NCBI GenBank assembly: GCA_910584155.1
Contig: CAJTYG010000008.1
Coordinates: 69,306 to 133,305, forward strand
Length of the DNA stretch: 64,000 nt
Direction of reading: 5' to 3'
Source of the DNA: an uncultured Christensenella sp.
GTDB taxonomy: Bacteria; Bacillota; Clostridia; Christensenellales; CAG-917
How positions within the stretch are numbered: the stretch's first letter is position 1; each line of letters begins with the position of its first letter. Positions 1 to 8,350 of the stretch are shown one piece after another. The notes beneath the pieces were generated by a model that worked only from the letters and a program-made list of their open reading frames with translations, did not search any database and was not told the DNA's origin. A program made the position numbers and the translations under genes.

Positions 1-2354
1 CCAACACAATTACAAAATGCTCCTGCTCCTATACTCGTCACGCCGTCAGGAATGGCTATGCTTGTAAGTCCACTGCAACCAAAGAACGCATCAATTCCGA
101 TATGTTCCACACTATCAGAAATAATTATGCTTTTCAATGCTGAACATTTTAAAAACATACTGCCACTGATTTCTGTAATATTATTTGATAAGATTACATT
201 TTCAAGGTCAGTGCACTCTGAAAATGCATAAGCCTCTATTTCTATTACACTGTCAGGTATAGTTATACTCTTTAGCCCGCTGCAATTTTTAAATGCCCTA
301 CATCCAATACTTGTCACACTACCGTCAGTTGGAATAACACTATTTTTACATCCTAAAATAAGTTTTTTATCCTCAGTTTTTATAAGACAATTATCAACGC
401 TATGATATTTGGAATTTCCTTGGACAACAGTAATGCTTGAAAGTCCAACTACATCTATAAAGGCGTAATCGAGGCTGCTAACGCCTCTACCGATAGTGAT
501 ACTGATAAGATTGTAGGGCACTGCTCCCTCGCCAATTTCTGTTACACTGTCCGGTATGTTTATGTCTGTCAGTCCTATACAACCCGAAAACGCATGCCTG
601 CCTATTTGCCGCACTCTGCTACCTAACTTTACACTGGTCAAACCTATACAATCAGAAAATGCCCCATCGTCAATTTTTGTCACGCTGTCAGGTATGATTA
701 TACTTGTCAGTCCTGTACACCCCGAAAACGCATTAACGCCAATATCCGTTATACTATCGGGTATGACTATATTTTTAAGACCGATGCAACCTGAAAATGC
801 ACAATATCGGATTCCTGTAATATTTTTGCCGATATTCACGCTATTCAGTCCACTGCACCCGAAAAACGCATTGATACCGATGTCTGTTACGCTGTCAGAT
901 ATGACTGCGCTTGTCAATCCAACACATTCAGAGAACGCATAATTACCTATAATTTTTACACTGTCAGGTATGATTATGTTTGCCAGTCCTGCACATCCCG
1001 AAAACGCATTGTCACCTATAATTATTACGCTGTCAGGTATGGATATGTTTGTCAGCCCCGTACATCCCGAAAACGCATTATTGCCAATACTTTTCACGCT
1101 GTCAGGTATGGTTATGTTTGTCAGCCCTGTACATTCAGAAAATACATAATCACCGATTTCTATTACGCTTTCAGGTATACATATATTGATAAGACTATCA
1201 CAACCTGAAAACATTTTTCCTCTTATAACAGATACATTGTTACCTATATTTAAAAAAGACAAATTTGTGCAACCTTTAAATATATTATCTGAATAAGGAT
1301 CTTTGTCTATTGCCGATTTCAAACCAAATACGTTATCAGAAAGGTCCGTGGCGAATTCTGACACAGCATCCATATCTTTTTTCTCTTGAGCAGTAGTATT
1401 CCAATTGACAGTATTGAGTTTAAAACAATCACAGAATGCATGATTTTCGATTTTTTCAATGTTTTCACCAATAGTAATGCTTGTAAGTCCACATAAATAG
1501 AATGCGTTTTCGCCTATGGTCTTTAATGATTCAGGAAACTCTATACTTTCTAAATGTCTACAGTTTGCAAAAGCTCCGTTTCTTATTTCTACCACTTCGA
1601 TTTGTATTTCTTGTGCATTTTTGTAAATAAAATCCGCACTTGTTACATGTTTTGCATCGTTATCGTTTATCCCGATAACAGCAACCCCATCTTTTGTTTC
1701 TTCAAATATAAGCAACGGTTGCTTATGCTCTTTATAAGATTTAATAATTTCATTTGCTTTGTTTTCCGCTGATTTGGAATAATGCAAATACAGCACGCTA
1801 TAACCAAACATCTCGGATATTGTATTATACTTTTCGTCGGTTATGACTTTTTCAGCTTTATCCTGTTCACTGTCACGCAATATATCAAGCATCTCTTGTG
1901 CGGAAAGCTCTTTGCCCTGTACGCTCTCGCCGTTGTATACAATATCGCTCTCTATAGGCAGGTTTATTGTAATGCACATCTTGCCATTAGCTTTGGCAAA
2001 TTCCATTTCCTTATGAATTGCGTCAGACATCAGCGAATTTTCGCTCACGTAAAAAATCACGCCGGCACATTTATATGGCAGAATAAACTCTTCCGCAACC
2101 TCTTGCCAATTCTTTCCGACAGGCATACCGCCGTCATACCAGATGTTTACGCCCTGCTGCTGCAACGCAAAAATGTCCTTATAAACCTTTTTATAGTCCT
2201 TGTGCGAATAGCTTATAAAAAAGTACATATCGGGACGAATGATAGGCACAGGCGGAAGCACTCTTTGAGGCAAATCGCCAAGCGAAGCAGATTCCTCAAT
2301 TCGTTTTACCTTTTCCTCAACGGACATTTCTTCATAATCTTGTTCAGTGCTCAT
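1..2354 (-). CDS. TIR domain-BspA-type leucine-rich repeat protein (3' truncated by window edge)
   Basis: The frame is open from an ATG at 2354, preceded by AAAGGAGC, to the left window edge; the C-terminus is missing. About 40 polar residues are followed by a TIR domain (about residues 43-165): FFISYSHKD strand A/box 1, a BB-loop region WYDGGMPVGKNW, and SENSLMSDAIHKE, whose Glu (about residue 116) sits where the NADase Glu of enzymatic TIRs lies. After a linker the rest is a long series of 23-residue BspA-type LRRs (consensus like LTSITIPDSVTSIGDNAFSGC), interrupted by variant units. I see no signal peptide or membrane segment, so it should be cytoplasmic. TIR-LRR chains recall innate-immune sensors, and bacterial TIRs often cleave NAD+. 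An anti-phage or effector role is inference. The gene stands alone; the nearest neighbour (csoR) lies on the other strand. Confidence 0.85.
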   Translation of the reverse strand, partial: MSTEQDYEEMSVEEKVKRIEESASLGDLPQRVLPPVPIIRPDMYFFISYSHKDYKKVYKDIFALQQQGVNIWYDGGMPVGKNWQEVAEEFILPYKCAGVIFYVSENSLMSDAIHKEMEFAKANGKMCITINLPIESDIVYNGESVQGKELSAQEMLDILRDSEQDKAEKVITDEKYNTISEMFGYSVLYLHYSKSAENKANEIIKSYKEHKQPLLIFEETKDGVAVIGINDNDAKHVTSADFIYKNAQEIQIEVVEIRNGAFANCRHLESIEFPESLKTIGENAFYLCGLTSITIGENIEKIENHAFCDCFKLNTVNWNTTAQEKKDMDAVSEFATDLSDNVFGLKSAIDKDPYSDNIFKGCTNLSFLNIGNNVSVIRGKMFSGCDSLINICIPESVIEIGDYVFSECTGLTNITIPDSVKSIGNNAFSGCTGLTNISIPDSVIIIGDNAFSGCAGLANIIIPDSVKIIGNYAFSECVGLTSAVISDSVTDIGINAFFGCSGLNSVNIGKNITGIRYCAFSGCIGLKNIVIPDSITDIGVNAFSGCTGLTSIIIPDSVTKIDDGAFSDCIGLTSVKLGSRVRQIGRHAFSGCIGLTDINIPDSVTEIGEGAVPYNLISITIGRGVSSLDYAFIDVVGLSSITVVQGNSKYHSVDNCLIKTEDKKLILGCKNSVIPTDGSVTSIGCRAFKNCSGLKSITIPDSVIEIEAYAFSECTDLENVILSNNITEISGSMFLKCSALKSIIISDSVEHIGIDAFFGCSGLTSIAIPDGVTSIGAGAFCNCV

Positions 2355-2547
2355 TTTTAAGCTCCTTTTGTTGTTTTTACAAATACATTATAAAAAGATA
2401 AATGACTTATTTCAAGGCAAAAAGCTGTATATTTCTACAAATAAGCGGCAAAATTTACCAAATTCTGCAAAATTCTATTAAAAATAAAATTATTTCTGCT
2501 TTGAAAACTAAGTTTAAAAAGTTGATTTAAAAAATGTTATATTAAGC

Positions 2548-2575
2548 TTGACAATATACCCCTGTGGGGTATATT
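2548..2575 (+). promoter_or_regulatory. csoR-copA promoter with CsoR-type operator
   Basis: TTGACA (2548-2553) and TATATT (2570-2575) lie 16 bp apart. A perfect inverted repeat, AATATACCCC-TGT-GGGGTATATT (2553-2575), fills the spacer and overlaps the -10. G/C tracts within an AT-flanked palindrome are typical of CsoR operators, and CsoR is the first gene of the operon. Repression by apo-CsoR and release by Cu(I) is therefore the likely mode (inference from the family). The mRNA leader would be about 155 nt long. Confidence 0.85.
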
Positions 2576-2737
2576 TTAGTTATATAAGAAATAACTATAA
2601 AAAGTTTGAGGGAAAGGCGTGATAGCGAAGTGCTGTTATGATATTTTCTGTTGTAACAGGGCAATAATACTAAAGTGCGCCAAATCCGTCAAAGGCACTG
2701 TACCCGTGCCAAAGCTTGGGTGCAAAAGGAGATAAAT

Positions 2738-3034
2738 ATGGAAGAAAAATGCTGTTGCACTCGCACTACCGACCGCACCGACGAGGACAAAAAAGCGCTT
2801 GACGCACGCATAAACCGCATTGTCGGGCAGCTTAACGGCATAAAAAATATGATAGCCGACAACCGCTATTGCGGCGACATACTCATTCAGCTGAGCGCCA
2901 TAGACAAGTCGGTCAAGAGCCTTGCGAGCGTAATACTCAACTCGCACGTACACACCTGCATGGTGCGTGACATACAGTCGGGCAAGCTTGAGGTCGTGGA
3001 CGAAATCGTAGATTTATTCAAGAGGTTTCAATGA
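2738..3034 (+). CDS. csoR: Copper-sensing transcriptional repressor CsoR
   Basis: A 98-residue protein of the CsoR/RcnR family (DUF156 fold). The start is set by AAAAGGAG seven bases upstream; a longer in-frame reading from 2675 has no ribosome site. The Cu(I) ligand pattern is intact: Cys45 in RYCGDIL, His70 and Cys74 in the NSHVHTC segment, giving the family spacing C-x24-H-x3-C. An extra Cys triplet (residues 5-7) near the N-terminus is unusual and may also bind metal. The stop codon overlaps the copA start (ATGA), so the two genes are translationally coupled. It should bind the palindrome at 2553-2575 and shut its own operon off until copper rises. Confidence 0.95.
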   Translation: MEEKCCCTRTTDRTDEDKKALDARINRIVGQLNGIKNMIADNRYCGDILIQLSAIDKSVKSLASVILNSHVHTCMVRDIQSGKLEVVDEIVDLFKRFQ

Positions 3035-5679
3035 AAAAAAGCAAATTCGATATACAGGGAATGACCTGCTCCGCCTGTCAGGCGCACGTACAAAAGGCGC
3101 TTGAAAAGACGGACGGCGTGAAGTCCGTAAATGTCAATCTTTTGAAAAACAACGCCGTTGTGGAATATGACGAAAGCGTATGCACCGCCGACAGGCTGTC
3201 CGCCGCCGTTGCGGACGCAGGCTACACTTTGATTTTGCCTACGAATACGGCGAAAACCGCCATAAAACCTGCGCAAAAGGACTACACGCTTGCAAAGCTG
3301 ATAAGCTGCATAGTGCTGCTGCTCATATTGATGTATTTTTCGATGGGCAATATGATGTGGGGCTTCCCTGCGCCAAAGGTTTTCGATCATCACGCCAACC
3401 CTATGGGCTTTGCGCTTTTGCAGTTTTTGCTTGTGCTGCCCATTCTGTTTATATACAGACACTACTTTTCAAGCGGCTTCAAAAAGCTGTTTAAGGGCAA
3501 GCCTAATATGGATTCGCTCATAGCGGTTGGTGCGACTGCCTCGCTCGCATACGGCATTTTTGCCCTGTTTATGATAAGCTATGCACAAGCTATGGTGTCG
3601 GCAGGCAATGACGTGAGCCGTTGGCAGAGCGTGCTTGCGACATATCACGACAGCCTGTATTTTGAGTCCGCAGGTATGATACTTACGCTTGTAAGTCTCG
3701 GCAAATATCTTGAGGGCTTGTCCAAAAAGAAGACGACCGCAGCGGTAACAAAGCTTATGGATTTAGCGCCTAAGCGTGCCATACTGTTCAGGGACGGCGA
3801 GGAAACCGAAATCGCCGCAGAGAACGTAAAAGTTGGCGATATCCTTATCGTCAAAAACGGAGCGAGCGTGCCCGTAGACGGCGTGATAACCGAAGGCAGC
3901 GCTTCGCTGAACCAAGCAAACGTAACGGGCGAAAGCATGCCCGTATATAAGACTGAGGGCGACGAGGTTTTCTCTTCCACCACCGTGACCGCAGGCTACT
4001 TTAAGATGAGGGCGAGCAAGGTCGGCGACGACACAACGATAGCCTCTATAATACGTTTAGTGGACGAGGCGAGCAACTCGAAAGCGCCCATATCCAAGCT
4101 TGCAGACAAAATTTCGGGCATATTTGTGCCTATAATACTTTCTATAGCACTTGTGACACTCATCGCAAATCTGATAGCAGGCTCGTCCTTTGAGCTATCA
4201 TTAAACTTTGCGATATCCGTCGTCGTCATAGCCTGTCCCTGTGCGCTCGGGCTTGCGACGCCCGTATCCATTATGGCAGGCACAGGCAAGGGGGCGCAGT
4301 GCGGCCTGCTCATAAAAAATGCCGAAATACTTGAAAAAGCGCACCTTATAAAGACTGTCGTTTTGGACAAGACAGGCACAATAACCGAGGGCAAGCCCAA
4401 AGTAACGGATTATATCGAGTATCAAAACGGACTTTTAAACGCAGTATATTCTTTGGAAAACAAATCCGAACACCCTCTTGCGCTATCCGTTGTGGAATAC
4501 GCAAAGGCAAACAACGCCACACTTTTTGACGTGGACGAATATAAATCTGTTGAAGGCAGAGGCATCGAGGGCGTGATAGACGGCAAGGCATATGCGATAG
4601 GCAACCTCAAGTATGCAACCGAAAAGGGTGCGGACGTAAGCGGCGCAAAAAATACTGCGGACGGTCTTGCAAGCGAGGGCAAAACTCCTCTGTTTGTAGT
4701 TTGCGACGGTGCGCTTGCAGGACTTATCGCCGTAAAAGACCCCGTAAAGTCAGGCTCGGTGCAAGCCGTGCAGGAGCTTATAAAACGAGGCATAAAGGTG
4801 GTTATGCTTACGGGCGACAATGAGGCGACCGCAAGCGTCATCGCAAAAGAGGTGGGCGTAAGCGAGGTCATCGCAGACGTATATCCCACCGACAAGCAGC
4901 GTGTTATAGAGGGCTTAAAAACGGACTCGAAGCACCTTGTGGCTATGGTGGGCGACGGCGTAAACGACGCCCCTGCCCTCACGTCCGCAGACCTCGGCAT
5001 AGCGATAGGCGGAGGCAGCGACGTGGCAATGGAATGCAGCGATATCGTGCTTTTGCGCAACGACCTTATGGACGTTTTAAACGTAATAGCGCTCAGCCGC
5101 CGCACGCTGAACACAATCAGATTGGGCTTGTTCTGGGCGTTTTTCTACAACTTTGTATGCGTAATAATCGCAACGGGTGTGTTCTATTATATAAACGGCT
5201 TCAAGATAAATCCGATGATAGGCGCACTTGCGATGAGCGTATCAAGCGTTTCCGTCGTGCTCAATGCGCTTACGATAAACTTCTTTAAGATAAAACGCAC
5301 AAGGTCTGACGGCGCAAATTTACAGAACGGTCAAACGCAAAATGTTTGCCCCGTAAACGAGTGCACTCTATGTCAACTTGAAAGCAGTGGCGAAAATAAT
5401 AATTCAAGTGAAAATCAAAAAAATAACGGCGCTTCGGCGGCCGAAAACGAGGTGAAATATATGAAAAAATACGTATTTAAGGTTGAAGGAATGATGTGCG
5501 GTATGTGCGAAAAGCACGTGACTGCCGCCGTCCAAAAGTGCACAGGCGTGCAAAACGTAACGTCCTCACATATTGCAGGGACTACTGAAGTCATAAGCGA
5601 CGAGGTAATAAACGTCGACAGCGTAAAGGCGGCTATAGCCGAGGAAGGCTACAAAGTCCTTAGCGTTACCGAAGAATAA
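3031..5679 (+). CDS. copA: Cu(I)-exporting P1B-type ATPase with fused C-terminal CopZ-like domain
   Basis: An 882-residue membrane ATPase that expels cytoplasmic Cu(I). Domain order: N-terminal heavy-metal-associated domain with CSAC (13-16), membrane helices, actuator loop TGES (299-302), the CPC ion-binding motif (402-404), phosphorylation motif DKTGT (446-450), the hinge GDGVND, and two final helices. Unlike standard CopA, it continues through a Cys-containing, Asn/Ser-rich linker (VCPVNECTLC) into a second metal-binding domain with CGMC at the C-terminus. That domain resembles the chaperone CopZ and carries its own internal start (see 5461). The gene overlaps csoR by 4 bp and is followed by a stem-loop. 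CPC plus CxxC domains and the CsoR partner make copper, rather than Zn or Cd, the likely substrate. Confidence 0.95.
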   Translation: MKKSKFDIQGMTCSACQAHVQKALEKTDGVKSVNVNLLKNNAVVEYDESVCTADRLSAAVADAGYTLILPTNTAKTAIKPAQKDYTLAKLISCIVLLLILMYFSMGNMMWGFPAPKVFDHHANPMGFALLQFLLVLPILFIYRHYFSSGFKKLFKGKPNMDSLIAVGATASLAYGIFALFMISYAQAMVSAGNDVSRWQSVLATYHDSLYFESAGMILTLVSLGKYLEGLSKKKTTAAVTKLMDLAPKRAILFRDGEETEIAAENVKVGDILIVKNGASVPVDGVITEGSASLNQANVTGESMPVYKTEGDEVFSSTTVTAGYFKMRASKVGDDTTIASIIRLVDEASNSKAPISKLADKISGIFVPIILSIALVTLIANLIAGSSFELSLNFAISVVVIACPCALGLATPVSIMAGTGKGAQCGLLIKNAEILEKAHLIKTVVLDKTGTITEGKPKVTDYIEYQNGLLNAVYSLENKSEHPLALSVVEYAKANNATLFDVDEYKSVEGRGIEGVIDGKAYAIGNLKYATEKGADVSGAKNTADGLASEGKTPLFVVCDGALAGLIAVKDPVKSGSVQAVQELIKRGIKVVMLTGDNEATASVIAKEVGVSEVIADVYPTDKQRVIEGLKTDSKHLVAMVGDGVNDAPALTSADLGIAIGGGSDVAMECSDIVLLRNDLMDVLNVIALSRRTLNTIRLGLFWAFFYNFVCVIIATGVFYYINGFKINPMIGALAMSVSSVSVVLNALTINFFKIKRTRSDGANLQNGQTQNVCPVNECTLCQLESSGENNNSSENQKNNGASAAENEVKYMKKYVFKVEGMMCGMCEKHVTAAVQKCTGVQNVTSSHIAGTTEVISDEVINVDSVKAAIAEEGYKVLSVTEE
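5461..5679 (+). CDS. Possible internally initiated CopZ-like copper chaperone
   Basis: Inside copA, in the same frame, GAGGTG (5449-5454) lies 6 nt before an ATG at 5461. Translation from there gives a 72-residue protein starting MKKYVFKVEGMMCGMC, which is exactly one heavy-metal-associated domain and a normal CopZ length. The preceding linker is low-complexity, as if two genes had been joined by loss of a stop codon. One mRNA could therefore yield both the CopA-CopZ fusion and free chaperone. Family knowledge: E. coli makes a free chaperone fragment from copA by frameshifting. Use of this start is inferred, not shown. Confidence 0.45.
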   Translation: MKKYVFKVEGMMCGMCEKHVTAAVQKCTGVQNVTSSHIAGTTEVISDEVINVDSVKAAIAEEGYKVLSVTEE

Positions 5680-5705
5680 GCAGACAAAACTAAATATCTA
5701 TTTTT

Positions 5706-5736
5706 GCAAAAGCCGCAGTTTATATGCGGCTTTTGC
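5706..5736 (+). terminator. Stem-loop terminator after copA
   Basis: Perfect 12-bp stem GCAAAAGCCGCA / TGCGGCTTTTGC with a 7-nt loop, 26 bp after the copA stop. The U-rich tract is within the 3' arm rather than after it, so termination may be partial. Confidence 0.65.
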
Positions 5737-5854
5737 AGCTATAAAGCATTGATTTTGTTATATAATGCTATATGTTCATAATATTTTTTTCACAATTTCT
5801 CATTGCAAAAACGTCGGCTATTTACAAACTCTAAATATATCCTTGCGCATTGTG

Positions 5855-5883
5855 TTGATATAAATTTGATTTTGCGATATAAT
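5855..5883 (+). promoter_or_regulatory. dut promoter
   Basis: TTGATA (5855-5860), 17-bp spacer, consensus TATAAT (5878-5883). Transcription should begin near 5890. That rules out an upstream in-frame ATG at 5882 and supports the start at 5912. Confidence 0.8.
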
Positions 5884-5911
5884 GTCCACATTGAAACTTA
5901 AGGAAAACGCT

Positions 5912-6358
5912 ATGGACAAAACCACTGTGAAAGTAAAAAAGCTCAACCCCAACGCAAAGCTACCAACCTATGGCACGGAATTTTCGGCAGGCGCCGACCT
6001 GTATGCCTGCCTCGGGCAGGACAGCGTGACGATAAGCGCAGGCGAAACGGTGTTTATCCACACGGGCATTGCGCTTGAAATACCCCCTCACCTTGTCGGA
6101 TTGGTTTACGCTCGCAGCGGTCTTGCCTGCAAGCAAGGGCTTGCGCCTGCAAACAAGGTGGGCGTTGTCGACAGCGATTACAGAGGCGAAATTATGGTTG
6201 CAACGCACAACCATTCAAACGAAGCAAGGACGGTAAAAAACGGCGACCGTATCGCACAGATAGTATTTACCCCTTATGTAAGCGCCACACTTGTAGAATG
6301 TGCCGAGCTTGACGATACAGTTAGAGGCATAGGGGGATTTGGTTCCACCGGAAAATGA
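5912..6358 (+). CDS. dut: dUTP diphosphatase (trimeric dUTPase)
   Basis: A 148-residue trimeric dUTPase that hydrolyses dUTP to dUMP and PPi. This keeps uracil out of DNA and feeds dTMP synthesis. Conserved motifs are visible in order: AGADLYA (motif 1), ARSGLA (motif 2), GVVDSDYRGEI with the catalytic Asp (motif 3), NGDRIAQIVF (motif 4) and the C-terminal GGFGSTGK (motif 5), which closes over the active site. The start at 5912 has TTAAGGA 7 nt upstream and lies downstream of the predicted transcription start. It is monocistronic, with its own promoter and terminator. Confidence 0.95.
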   Translation: MDKTTVKVKKLNPNAKLPTYGTEFSAGADLYACLGQDSVTISAGETVFIHTGIALEIPPHLVGLVYARSGLACKQGLAPANKVGVVDSDYRGEIMVATHNHSNEARTVKNGDRIAQIVFTPYVSATLVECAELDDTVRGIGGFGSTGK

Positions 6359-6376
6359 ATTAAACCCTGATTATCT

Positions 6377-6414
6377 ACAAGTCCGTTCAAATAAGAACGG
6401 ACTTGTGTTTTTTA
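6377..6414 (+). terminator. Rho-independent terminator of dut
   Basis: Perfect 12-bp stem ACAAGTCCGTTC / GAACGGACTTGT, loop AAATAA, then GTTTTTTATT. The convergent trpB ends at 6438. Confidence 0.9.
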
Positions 6415-6437
6415 TTGCATTATAATTGATTGTTAAA

Positions 6438-7817
6438 TCAAATTTTGGGAATATCCCCCTCGCTTTTTGCAAGCGCTTCTTCGGCGGGCGGAGCGTCGGT
6501 AAGGGTGCCGTTTAAAAACTTTTCGTAGGCATACAAGTCAAAATAGCCTGTGCCTGTCAAGCCAAAGAGAATCGTTTTGGCTTCGCCGCTTTCCTTGCAC
6601 TTGAGCGCCTCGTCTATGGCGACCTTTATTGCGTGCGAGGACTCGGGCGCAGGCAAAATGCCCTCCACTCTTGCAAATTTGACGGCTGCGTCAAACACAT
6701 CGGTCTGACTGACCGCACGTGCCTCGTCGATATATCCGTCGTGATAGAGTTGGGATATAATGGGGCTCATTCCGTGATAGCGCAAGCCGCCTGCGTGCGA
6801 CGGTGCGGGCATAAATCCGCTGCCGAGCGTATACATCATCGCAAGCGGAGTGACCTTGCCCGTATCGCAAAAATCATATGCGAACACGCCCTTTGTGAGG
6901 CTTGGACAGCTCATAGGTTCAACGGCGATGATATACGGATTTGCCTTGCCTGTAAGCTTGTCGTGCATAAACTCCGACACAAGTCCGCCGAGATTGCTGC
7001 CGCCGCCTGCGCAACCGACAATGATATCGGGATACTCGTCGACCTTTTCCATAGCGATTTTGCTTTCGATGCCTATGACGGACTGATGCAAAAGCACCTG
7101 ATTGAGCACGCTGCCAAGAGAGTATTTATATTTGCCCTCAGAAGACACTGCCACCTCGACTGCTTCGGATATAGCGGTGCCCAAGCTGCCCGATGTGTTG
7201 TCGGGAAACTCCGCTAATATGCGTCTGCCGACCTCTGTGGTATCGGACGGCGAGGCTATCACCTTTGCGCCGTAGGTGCTCATAAGCGTTTTGCGCATGG
7301 GCTTTTGCTCATACGAGCAGCGCACCATATACACAGTAAGGTCAAGCCCGAAATATCCGCACGCCATCGAAAGCGCCGTGCCCCACTGTCCTGCGCCCGT
7401 TTCGGTAGTAAGCCCTTTAAGCCCCTGCTGCTTTGCGTAGTACGCCTGCGCAATAGCGCTGTTGAGCTTGTGCGAGCCGCTTGTATTGTTGCCCTCAAAC
7501 TTATAGTATATCCTTGCGGGGGTGTCGAGCAGCTTTTCGAGACAATAGGCTCTGACAAGCGGCGAGGGACGGTACATCTTGTAAAAGCTGCGCACCTCGT
7601 CGGGTATCTCTATATACTCGTCGCTGTCGTTAAGCTCCTGCTTTGCGCACTCGGTGTTGAACACCGCCTCGAGCTCGTCAAGCTTTGCGGGCTGCAGGGT
7701 GGCGGGATTTAGCAATGGACGGTGGTCGGTTTTCATATTTGCACGCACGTTGTACCACGCCTTTGGCATCTCGTTTTCAGACAGATAGATTTTGTAGGGA
7801 ACTTGGTTTTTGCTCAT
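6438..7817 (-). CDS. trpB: Tryptophan synthase beta-like protein, TrpB2 type
   Basis: 459 residues, longer than ordinary TrpB (about 400) and matching the TrpB2 subfamily. The PLP site is GNNTSGSHKLNS with Lys117. A glycine-rich phosphate loop, GCAGGGSN, follows, and TETGAGQWG is the conserved substrate motif. It joins indole and serine to give tryptophan. TrpB2 proteins are known to act without TrpA or to salvage indole. No trpA or other trp gene is nearby, which fits indole salvage (inference). The start has AGGAGG upstream, with a 12-bp palindrome AGGTGTACACCT overlapping that site. Expression is placed under tryptophan control by the T-box leader just upstream. Confidence 0.93.
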   Translation of the reverse strand: MSKNQVPYKIYLSENEMPKAWYNVRANMKTDHRPLLNPATLQPAKLDELEAVFNTECAKQELNDSDEYIEIPDEVRSFYKMYRPSPLVRAYCLEKLLDTPARIYYKFEGNNTSGSHKLNSAIAQAYYAKQQGLKGLTTETGAGQWGTALSMACGYFGLDLTVYMVRCSYEQKPMRKTLMSTYGAKVIASPSDTTEVGRRILAEFPDNTSGSLGTAISEAVEVAVSSEGKYKYSLGSVLNQVLLHQSVIGIESKIAMEKVDEYPDIIVGCAGGGSNLGGLVSEFMHDKLTGKANPYIIAVEPMSCPSLTKGVFAYDFCDTGKVTPLAMMYTLGSGFMPAPSHAGGLRYHGMSPIISQLYHDGYIDEARAVSQTDVFDAAVKFARVEGILPAPESSHAIKVAIDEALKCKESGEAKTILFGLTGTGYFDLYAYEKFLNGTLTDAPPAEEALAKSEGDIPKI

Positions 7818-7917
7818 AGGTGTACACCTCCTCGTTTATTTGCAGCCTTGCTGCATTATACGGCATAGCATTTATTATTGCCCGTATAAGTCTTGTTACT
7901 CGCCCTGTGCGGCGATT

Positions 7918-8188
7918 ATAAAAAAACCGCACAAAACTATCGTTTTGCACGGACAAACTTACAAAAGTCTGCGGTACCACCGTACTTGAAGGCGCATCGC
8001 CTTCCACTCAACGGTTGCTGACACAACCTGACTACTAACGCAAGTCCTGCGTCTGTGACTACTTGTTGCCGTTTGCCACAGCCCTCCGAGGCCCATATTA
8101 TCCGACACTGTTTCTATCGGCATCGCACCATCGCCGACTCTCTCAAAGTCATATATCGGTTTTCTTCCCGTCAACGGTTTATGACACT
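7918..8188 (-). promoter_or_regulatory. T-box riboswitch leader of trpB (tRNA-Trp sensing inferred)
   Basis: On the minus strand the conserved antiterminator core TGGTACCGC lies at 7979-7971. It is followed by a terminator CCGTGCAAAAC-GATA-GTTTTGTGCGG and a run of U (7952-7918). Upstream are Stem I landmarks: the AG-bulge sequence GAGAGAG and the apical-loop GGTGCGA. Uncharged tRNA binding should favour the antiterminator and allow trpB transcription. UGG (Trp) triplets occur on the 3' side of Stem I at 8095-8093 and 8079-8077. I could not decide by eye which is the specifier, so tryptophan specificity rests partly on the downstream gene. Confidence 0.9.
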
Positions 8189-8217
8189 ATACTAAACCCG
8201 AGCGTCATATTTGTCAA
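8189..8217 (-). promoter_or_regulatory. Promoter of the T-box-trpB transcript
   Basis: On the minus strand, TTGACA (8217-8212), 17-bp spacer, TAGTAT (8194-8189), placed immediately before the T-box leader. Confidence 0.75.
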
Positions 8218-8350
8218 CAACTATTTAACACTTCGCACACTTCGTGTGATTTAAATTAGATTTGTGCTTTATATAATGAATAATGACAGAAGCAACACTT
8301 TATCGTTACAAAACAGACAAATAAACCGTCTATTTTGCGATGAATTATAT

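Noticed and set aside
1..1500. CRISPR-like or satellite repeats
   Set aside because: The 69-bp period is three times 23 and stays in frame; it encodes LRRs.
3996..5114. Long antisense frames inside copA, and likewise in carB, cysS and trpB
   Set aside because: They are shadows of strongly conserved genes, lack ribosome sites and have low-complexity sequence.
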